This document shows positions 6,788 to 10,609 of a stretch of 10,609 nucleotides of DNA, one piece after another (position 1 is the first letter of the stretch; each line of letters begins with the position of its first letter). This DNA comes from Candidatus Aenigmatarchaeota archaeon (lineage in GTDB: Archaea > Aenigmatarchaeota > Aenigmatarchaeia > QMZP01 > QMZT01): assembly GCA_023128965.1 (NCBI GenBank), contig JAGMCY010000067.1:1-10609 (forward strand), in the 5' to 3' direction. The notes under the pieces were generated by a model. The model searched no databases. It was not told the origin of the DNA and was given only the letters and a program-made list of their open reading frames with translations. Made by a program: the position numbers and the translations under genes.

Positions 6788-8185
6788 ATGCGGAAAATAA
6801 GGAACATAGAGGATTTAAGGGCGAAACTGAGGGAAATAAAAACCCCTGTTGTAGGGATAGCGGTTTCTGCCTTTAACAGGATAGGGATCGGCAAATACTT
6901 GCCAAACTACAAAATCATTTCCATAAAGAACAGCAGGGACCTCGAAATACTCGAAAAGGATTTTGAAATTCTCAGCTTGGAAAAAATTTCAGGCAAAAGG
7001 CCGAGCAGGAATCCGATACAGATACTCAAAAACAACGCATCAGTGGATTTTCTCAGAAAGCTTGGCAGACTTTATCTTGTATTCTATAAGGTCACGGAAA
7101 ACAGAGAAAGGGTATGCGATGAGAACGACTGGGGGATAATAGGCAATCGGATTTCGGTCTTCTCCGACAACAAGATAAGGTTCAGAAAGGTGATGGAAGA
7201 ACTGGGTCTTCCCGTCATTCCCGGCGAAATCGTGAAAATAGAGGATACCGGTTATACAGAACTCTCTAAAAAATACGGAAAGGAAATTGTGGTTCAGCTG
7301 CAGGAGGAGAGCGGGGGAAAAGGGACGTTTTTCATACGAAACGAAGGGGATTTCGAGAGGTGTAGGAAAAGGGTAAAGGAGAAATTCGGAAACCCTGAAG
7401 TTCTGGTCACAAAATTCATTCCTGGTCCTTCACCGAGCTTGACGGGGTGCGTTACTAAACACGGGGTTCTTTACACAAACCTTCAGTATCAGTTATTGGA
7501 TATTACGGAAGTCCTGGACCCAAAAAAAGGGAACGGTGTTTTCTGCGGACACGATTGGGATTCTTCGCACGATTTCCCCGAGCATATCAGAAAACAGGCG
7601 TATGATTACGCGGAAAGAATAGGGAATTATCTGAAAAGCAAAGGTTACAAAGGAATTTTCGGACTCGACATGATTATGAACAGAAAAAGAATATACGTGG
7701 TCGAACTCAATCCAAGACTTCTCGGTTCCTTCCCCGTACTTACCATGGTACAGGAACTGAATAAAGAACCTATACTCATGGGATTCCACATCCTCGAATT
7801 CCTCGGGGAGGAGTACGATTTGGATGTTGAAGAAGTCAATCGTTTGATAAAAAAGCCAAAAAAGGGAGCGCAGCTGGTACTCTTCAACAAATTCAGAGGT
7901 TTCGCTAAGAACAGGAAGTCCCTCAGACCGGGGGTTTATGTAATGGAGAACAATGAATTGAAATACCTCAGACCGGGCTATAAACTGAGGGATTTGAAAG
8001 AAAGGGGAGAGTTCATACTGACTGATGGTGTTCCATACGAAAACACCCTTTTAAAACCTCACGAAAGGGTTCTGAAAATCCTGACTTTTGAAAAGATAAT
8101 GGATAAAGAAAACTACAAACTTAATGCTTGGGCAAAAAAAGTGGCGGAAAAAATATACGAGAATCTCGATTTGGTTTCAGCCTAA
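6788..8185 (+). CDS. ATP-grasp fold ligase of unknown substrate
   Basis: The 465-residue product has an ATP-grasp fold, used by enzymes that activate a carboxylate with ATP and join it to an amine or thiol. The recognisable parts are a preATP-grasp Rossmann-like region (about 20-120), a linker with FSDNKIRFRKVMEELGLPVIPG typical of carboxylate-amine ligases, the nucleotide-binding SGGKGT loop (175-180), and the metal-binding C-terminal part. In that last part Asp294 (GLDMI), Glu306, Asn308 and Arg310 (VELNPRLLGS) match the conserved D...E-x-N-x-R pattern, so it is probably catalytically competent. About 130 further residues follow, with no motif I recognise. No signal peptide or membrane segment is seen, so it should be cytosolic. 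The substrate cannot be named; amino-acid or peptide ligation is the general family role. It precedes a P-loop gene, and a formylglutamate-hydrolase-like gene is nearby, which hints at amino-acid-derived metabolite chemistry (inference). Confidence 0.8.
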   Translation: MRKIRNIEDLRAKLREIKTPVVGIAVSAFNRIGIGKYLPNYKIISIKNSRDLEILEKDFEILSLEKISGKRPSRNPIQILKNNASVDFLRKLGRLYLVFYKVTENRERVCDENDWGIIGNRISVFSDNKIRFRKVMEELGLPVIPGEIVKIEDTGYTELSKKYGKEIVVQLQEESGGKGTFFIRNEGDFERCRKRVKEKFGNPEVLVTKFIPGPSPSLTGCVTKHGVLYTNLQYQLLDITEVLDPKKGNGVFCGHDWDSSHDFPEHIRKQAYDYAERIGNYLKSKGYKGIFGLDMIMNRKRIYVVELNPRLLGSFPVLTMVQELNKEPILMGFHILEFLGEEYDLDVEEVNRLIKKPKKGAQLVLFNKFRGFAKNRKSLRPGVYVMENNELKYLRPGYKLRDLKERGEFILTDGVPYENTLLKPHERVLKILTFEKIMDKENYKLNAWAKKVAEKIYENLDLVSA

Positions 8186-8189
8186 ACAA

Positions 8190-8200
8190 CTATTTATTTG
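8190..8200 (+). promoter_or_regulatory. TATA-like box of the P-loop gene
   Basis: CTATTTATTTG is centred about 26 nt before the ATG at 8221. The 35-nt gap after the ATP-grasp stop is AT-rich and has no Shine-Dalgarno-like sequence, again consistent with leaderless initiation. Cotranscription with the gene upstream is not excluded. Confidence 0.5.
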
Positions 8201-8220
8201 AGAAAACAAATTAATTATTT

Positions 8221-9243
8221 ATGAAACTTATTAGGACCAATGTCACCAAGGATGCGGTTATCCCTGATAAATTTGAACTTATAGAGCATGGCAGGTGCAG
8301 AAAAGGTGACATCGTCCTCGCCAAGCTTATTTCCACGCTGAAAAAGCCTGTAAATTACTTGAGGGGTGCAAACGGTAAGAAGTTCAGGGCCAAGAAGGGC
8401 AGCTTGTTCATGGGATGTATAAGCAACAGGTATGCCCCCAAAATCCTGGAGGCTATAGTTCCGAAACGTTTAAAGAAAGGGGATGTGATAAATCTTTTGG
8501 AGATTGGTGGAACGCTAGGTATTGTGAAATCTGCTAAACCCGGATACGTTAGGAAGGAAGCCGAATTTCTGGGTTTTGTTTCCTACAAGGGCAGAAGGAT
8601 AAACATAAGAGACTACAGCATAAAGGCAAAGGAAGTTAAAGGTTCGCCGAAAGTCATAGTTGTTGTGGGTGTAATGGAGGATTCGGGTAAGACATTTACC
8701 ATTACCGGGCTTACTGGAGGTTTGGTCAAGAAAGGATATAAAGTGTGCGTGGGCAAGCTCACGGGAATCGGGAACGCCAGGGATGTCCTGCTGTCCAAAA
8801 AGAAAGGGGCGAAAAAGGTTCTATCCGTGATCGACACAGGCTGGCCATCGAGCGTTGGCCTTTCGCGAAAACAACTTGATGATGTTTTCATGAAGATATT
8901 CTCGAATCTAGCGGAGGTTAACCCGGATTTCATAATACTGGAAATCGCAGATGGTTTAACCCAAAGGGAAAGTGCAATGTTAATGAAGAGCAAACTCCTC
9001 ATGAAATACAAGCCTCATTTCATACTAAGCGTAAAGGACCCTGTTGGGGCGTACGGAGGGGAGATACTCATGAAAAAGAAATTCAGGGTCAAGCCCATGT
9101 TCTTCACTGGCAGGGGGACCCAAACGGAGATAGCTAGAAAGGAAATAGAGGAAACGACAGGTTTGAAGGCTTTCAATCCAGTTTCCCAGTGGAAGGAGAT
9201 GACGGATTACATGCTGAAAAAACTTGAGTTCTCTGTCCTTTAA
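8221..9243 (+). CDS. P-loop NTPase resembling BioD/DUF1611 proteins, function unknown
   Basis: The 340-residue product has two parts. Residues 1-140 form a beta-rich, basic domain I do not recognise (it contains RKGDIVLAKLIS, RAKKGSLFMGCISNRYAP and KKGDVINLLEIGG). The rest is a P-loop domain whose Walker A is GVMEDSGKT (150-158), with five rather than four residues between Gly and GKT. That spacing is seen in dethiobiotin synthetase (GTDTEVGKT) and DUF1611 proteins, and points to the SIMIBI class that uses ATP for phosphorylation or ligation. VGKLTGIGNARD follows, then a probable Walker B-like strand FIILEIADG with an invariant-looking TQRE. The protein should be cytosolic. The DUF1611 family includes D-glutamate N-acyltransferase-related proteins, but that cannot be transferred here. 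Its stop codon overlaps the stop of the converging minus-strand gene. I am confident of the P-loop and not of the reaction. Confidence 0.72.
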   Translation: MKLIRTNVTKDAVIPDKFELIEHGRCRKGDIVLAKLISTLKKPVNYLRGANGKKFRAKKGSLFMGCISNRYAPKILEAIVPKRLKKGDVINLLEIGGTLGIVKSAKPGYVRKEAEFLGFVSYKGRRINIRDYSIKAKEVKGSPKVIVVVGVMEDSGKTFTITGLTGGLVKKGYKVCVGKLTGIGNARDVLLSKKKGAKKVLSVIDTGWPSSVGLSRKQLDDVFMKIFSNLAEVNPDFIILEIADGLTQRESAMLMKSKLLMKYKPHFILSVKDPVGAYGGEILMKKKFRVKPMFFTGRGTQTEIARKEIEETTGLKAFNPVSQWKEMTDYMLKKLEFSVL

Positions 9244-10280
9244 ATCTCTTTCTTCAGGAATTTGACAATCTGGGTCTGTTTGAATCCCATTTTCCTGTAC
9301 ATCTCCACCGAGACCATATCTTTGAGGATTTCCATCACGATTTCACTAGCTCTTCTAGGATACCAGTTCCCTAAAAATCTTGTCATCTCCACTTCCATCA
9401 CTATGTTCCCCTCCCTGAACAGCGGTTTTTTCATGGTAAGGGCCTTCTGTCCCTTGAATATGGATTCTACCGTTATGTGCGGGTGGATTTTCTGTTTTAA
9501 GGCGGATTTCAGGGCGGATAGGAAATTTTTCTCGTTGAATTCCTTCTGCAGCCTTCTGTAAACCTTCCTGTTTGCGTATTTCTTGATGATATCCAAGTCA
9601 CTGAGTATGTTAGTTTTGTATTCCACTTTCATTTTGTCCGGGTTAAATTCAGAAAAGACCTCTTTTATTCTGTCTATTACCCTTTGCTGCTCGAGGTATA
9701 TCTCATCTTTGTACGGCTTTTCTATGTGTCTGAAGAACTGCTCATATTTCTCGTTTGTTTTTTTTACCATCGCCTTTATAATTTCGTTTTTAACCCCTCT
9801 TCCCCGATACGTTATCACGTCCATGACAGACGGGAAGTTCTTGATTCTTGTGAACTGCGTATGGAGGAAAACTATTATGTTCCCGGCCCTCCTCACGGTG
9901 TTCCAGAAATCGTTGTAAATCTTCAATCTGTGTTTGTGGTCGGCTTCATCTACCGCGGTCCAGGAATAAACCTTCCTGTATTTTTCCAGCCTTTCCTTGT
10001 TTTCGTCCTTGACGAATTGAGGCCATAAATTTAGGGAAGAATCTTTCGGGGGGATCTCCCTGTTGAAATCCATACCGTACATCTGTTTCCTCGGGATGGT
10101 CGAGACTATTAACGTTCCTCCCATTTTAAGCCAGCAGAGAGAAGCGATCGTCTCCGACCACTGATCCCTTGACGTGGGGATTTCAACAGCCGGGCCTGAA
10201 TGCGGGCAAACCCATACGGGACCCGGACCGTTCCTGTAAACTATGAACCCCGGACGAAAATCTATGTTTAGAAACTTCAT
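9240..10280 (-). CDS. N-formylglutamate amidohydrolase-like protein
   Basis: The 346-residue product shows spaced motifs of the N-formylglutamate amidohydrolase superfamily, zinc-dependent amide hydrolases. These are PHSG after a hydrophobic strand (VWVCPHSG, 22-29), then DFNRE (71-75) matching the family's D-x-NR, a DEADHKHR stretch (111-118) matching the usual Y/H-x(2)-H-x(2)-R helix, and a hydrophobic strand ending in LHTQ (139-142) in place of the usual DxHS/T. His27 and His140 are candidate metal ligands; the usual Asp two residues before the second His is Phe138 here, so activity or metal geometry may differ. The C-terminal half (about 190-346) is Lys/Glu-rich and helical, unlike the short classical enzymes, and I do not recognise it. 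There is no signal peptide. The gene converges with the P-loop gene and has its own TATA box. The fold call is moderate; the substrate is unknown. Confidence 0.6.
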   Translation of the reverse strand: MKFLNIDFRPGFIVYRNGPGPVWVCPHSGPAVEIPTSRDQWSETIASLCWLKMGGTLIVSTIPRKQMYGMDFNREIPPKDSSLNLWPQFVKDENKERLEKYRKVYSWTAVDEADHKHRLKIYNDFWNTVRRAGNIIVFLHTQFTRIKNFPSVMDVITYRGRGVKNEIIKAMVKKTNEKYEQFFRHIEKPYKDEIYLEQQRVIDRIKEVFSEFNPDKMKVEYKTNILSDLDIIKKYANRKVYRRLQKEFNEKNFLSALKSALKQKIHPHITVESIFKGQKALTMKKPLFREGNIVMEVEMTRFLGNWYPRRASEIVMEILKDMVSVEMYRKMGFKQTQIVKFLKKEI

Positions 10281-10299
10281 GTATATATTAAGGTCGAGG

Positions 10300-10310
10300 A
10301 AATAAAAAAA
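10300..10310 (-). promoter_or_regulatory. TATA-like box of the minus-strand hydrolase-like gene
   Basis: Read on the minus strand this is TTTTTTTATTT, centred about 25 nt before the ATG at 10280. No Shine-Dalgarno-like sequence lies between it and the start. A second AT-rich string (TAATATATA) sits too close to the ATG to be the main box for this start. Confidence 0.5.
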
Positions 10311-10331
10311 CCAACGTACAATGCACTTAGA

Positions 10332-10359
10332 TTTAAAAACCCCTAAGGGTATATATAAA
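10332..10359 (+). promoter_or_regulatory. Probable promoter of the acidic repeat protein gene (two candidate TATA boxes)
   Basis: Two TATA-like strings precede the gene at 10387: TTTAAAAA at 10332-10339 and TATATATAAA at 10350-10359. The first would start transcription near 10362 and leave a leader of about 25 nt that includes the Shine-Dalgarno sequence. The second would start near 10380 and cut into it. The first is therefore favoured, although the second is the better match to a TATA consensus. Confidence 0.45.
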
Positions 10360-10375
10360 GAAAAAGTATAAAGAC

Positions 10376-10381
10376 GAGGAG
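10376..10381 (+). promoter_or_regulatory. Shine-Dalgarno site GAGGAG
   Basis: GAGGAG lies 5 nt before the ATG at 10387. It is the clearest ribosome-binding site in the window and fixes this start codon. It contrasts with the leaderless-looking genes beside it. Confidence 0.6.
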
Positions 10382-10386
10382 ATTTT

Positions 10387-10609
10387 ATGGAAGAAGAAAA
10401 GAAAGAAAGTACGGAAGAAGAGCAACCTACAGAAGAAGAAGCGCCTCAGGAAGAAGGAACGGAAGAAAAGAAAGAGGCTGTAGAAGAAGAAAAGGTAGAG
10501 GAAGAAGAGAAAGAGGAACAGCCTGCAGAAGAAGCGCCTCAGGAAGAAGGAACGGAAGAAAAGAAAGAGGCTGTAGAAGAAGAAAAGGAAGAAGAGCAGC
10601 CCGCAGAGG
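10387..10609 (+). CDS. Highly acidic Glu/Lys-rich repeat protein (partial, N-terminal end)
   Basis: An open frame of 74 codons runs from ATG 10387 past the window end with no stop. It is too compositionally biased to match any family: almost entirely Glu, Lys, Gln, Pro, Ala and Thr. It is built from repeated blocks of the form QPAEEAPQEEGTEEKKEAVE plus EEEK. There is no hydrophobic segment, so no signal peptide, and the segment is predicted to be disordered or extended helical. Glu/Pro-rich stretches like this occur as flexible N-terminal extensions on ribosomal, RNA-binding and surface proteins, so the identity depends on the missing C-terminal part. The strong Shine-Dalgarno site and clean frame argue that it is really translated. 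The gene is divergent from the hydrolase-like gene, with a 106-bp shared upstream region. Confidence 0.7.
   Translation, partial: MEEEKKESTEEEQPTEEEAPQEEGTEEKKEAVEEEKVEEEEKEEQPAEEAPQEEGTEEKKEAVEEEKEEEQPAE
10441..10588 (+). repeat. In-frame direct repeat, 55 bp identical copies, 93-bp period
   Basis: The 55 bases starting GCGCCTCAGGAAGAAGGAAC at 10441 recur without change at 10534-10588. The offset is 93 bp, exactly 31 codons, so the reading frame is kept. Partial versions of the flanking GAGCAACCTACAGAA block also recur (about 10419, 10515 and 10594). Perfect identity implies a recent duplication, by slippage or unequal recombination, and the copy number may vary between strains. Confidence 0.88.

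Noticed and set aside
10281..10386. A small RNA or tRNA gene in the divergent intergenic region
   Set aside because: The 106 bp are AT-rich, contain no cloverleaf or strong stem, and are accounted for by two promoters.
10441..10588. CRISPR-like or other non-coding repeat array
   Set aside because: The repeat period is a whole number of codons, the repeats sit inside an open frame with a good ribosome-binding site, and there are no unique spacers of regular length.

Overview
The window reads as a piece of an archaeal chromosome. The evidence is an archaeal/eukaryal-type family B DNA polymerase with an archaeal-like N-terminal domain, TATA-box promoters placed 25-27 nt before start codons (leaderless transcripts), and a gyrBA pair of the kind found in many Euryarchaeota and some DPANN lineages. 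The exact lineage cannot be fixed from sequence alone. No rRNA, tRNA, CRISPR array or insertion sequence was seen.

Layout. Positions 1-199 hold the last 65 codons of gyrB. gyrA follows with a short gap or overlap (205 or 196 to 4242). It is interrupted in frame by a 524-residue intein (562-2133) that carries an HNH-type homing endonuclease and an unusually long array of Trp-punctuated basic repeats. Next are a complete B-family DNA polymerase with all exonuclease and polymerase motifs (4277-6754), an ATP-grasp ligase (6788-8185), and a protein with a BioD/DUF1611-like P-loop (8221-9243). These all lie on the plus strand, with gaps of only 33-35 nt that each contain a TATA-like T-rich box. A minus-strand gene (9240-10280) resembles N-formylglutamate amidohydrolases and converges on the P-loop gene with overlapping stop codons. 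A 106-bp divergent promoter region (10281-10386) separates it from the start of a very Glu/Lys-rich repeat protein that runs off the window (10387-10609).

How the genes work together. GyrB and GyrA form DNA gyrase, but GyrA must excise its intein first because the insertion separates the N-terminal DNA-binding segment from the catalytic tyrosine. PolB is a proofreading replicative polymerase with a probable sliding-clamp (PIP-box) tail. The ATP-grasp ligase, BioD-like P-loop protein and formylglutamate-hydrolase-like protein may form a small amide-bond metabolism module. That link rests on family resemblance and adjacency only.

The main points of interest are the intein (its site and its repeat array), an AT-rich mosaic segment near the 3' end of gyrA, the consistent leaderless promoter architecture, and the uncharacterised three-gene group.
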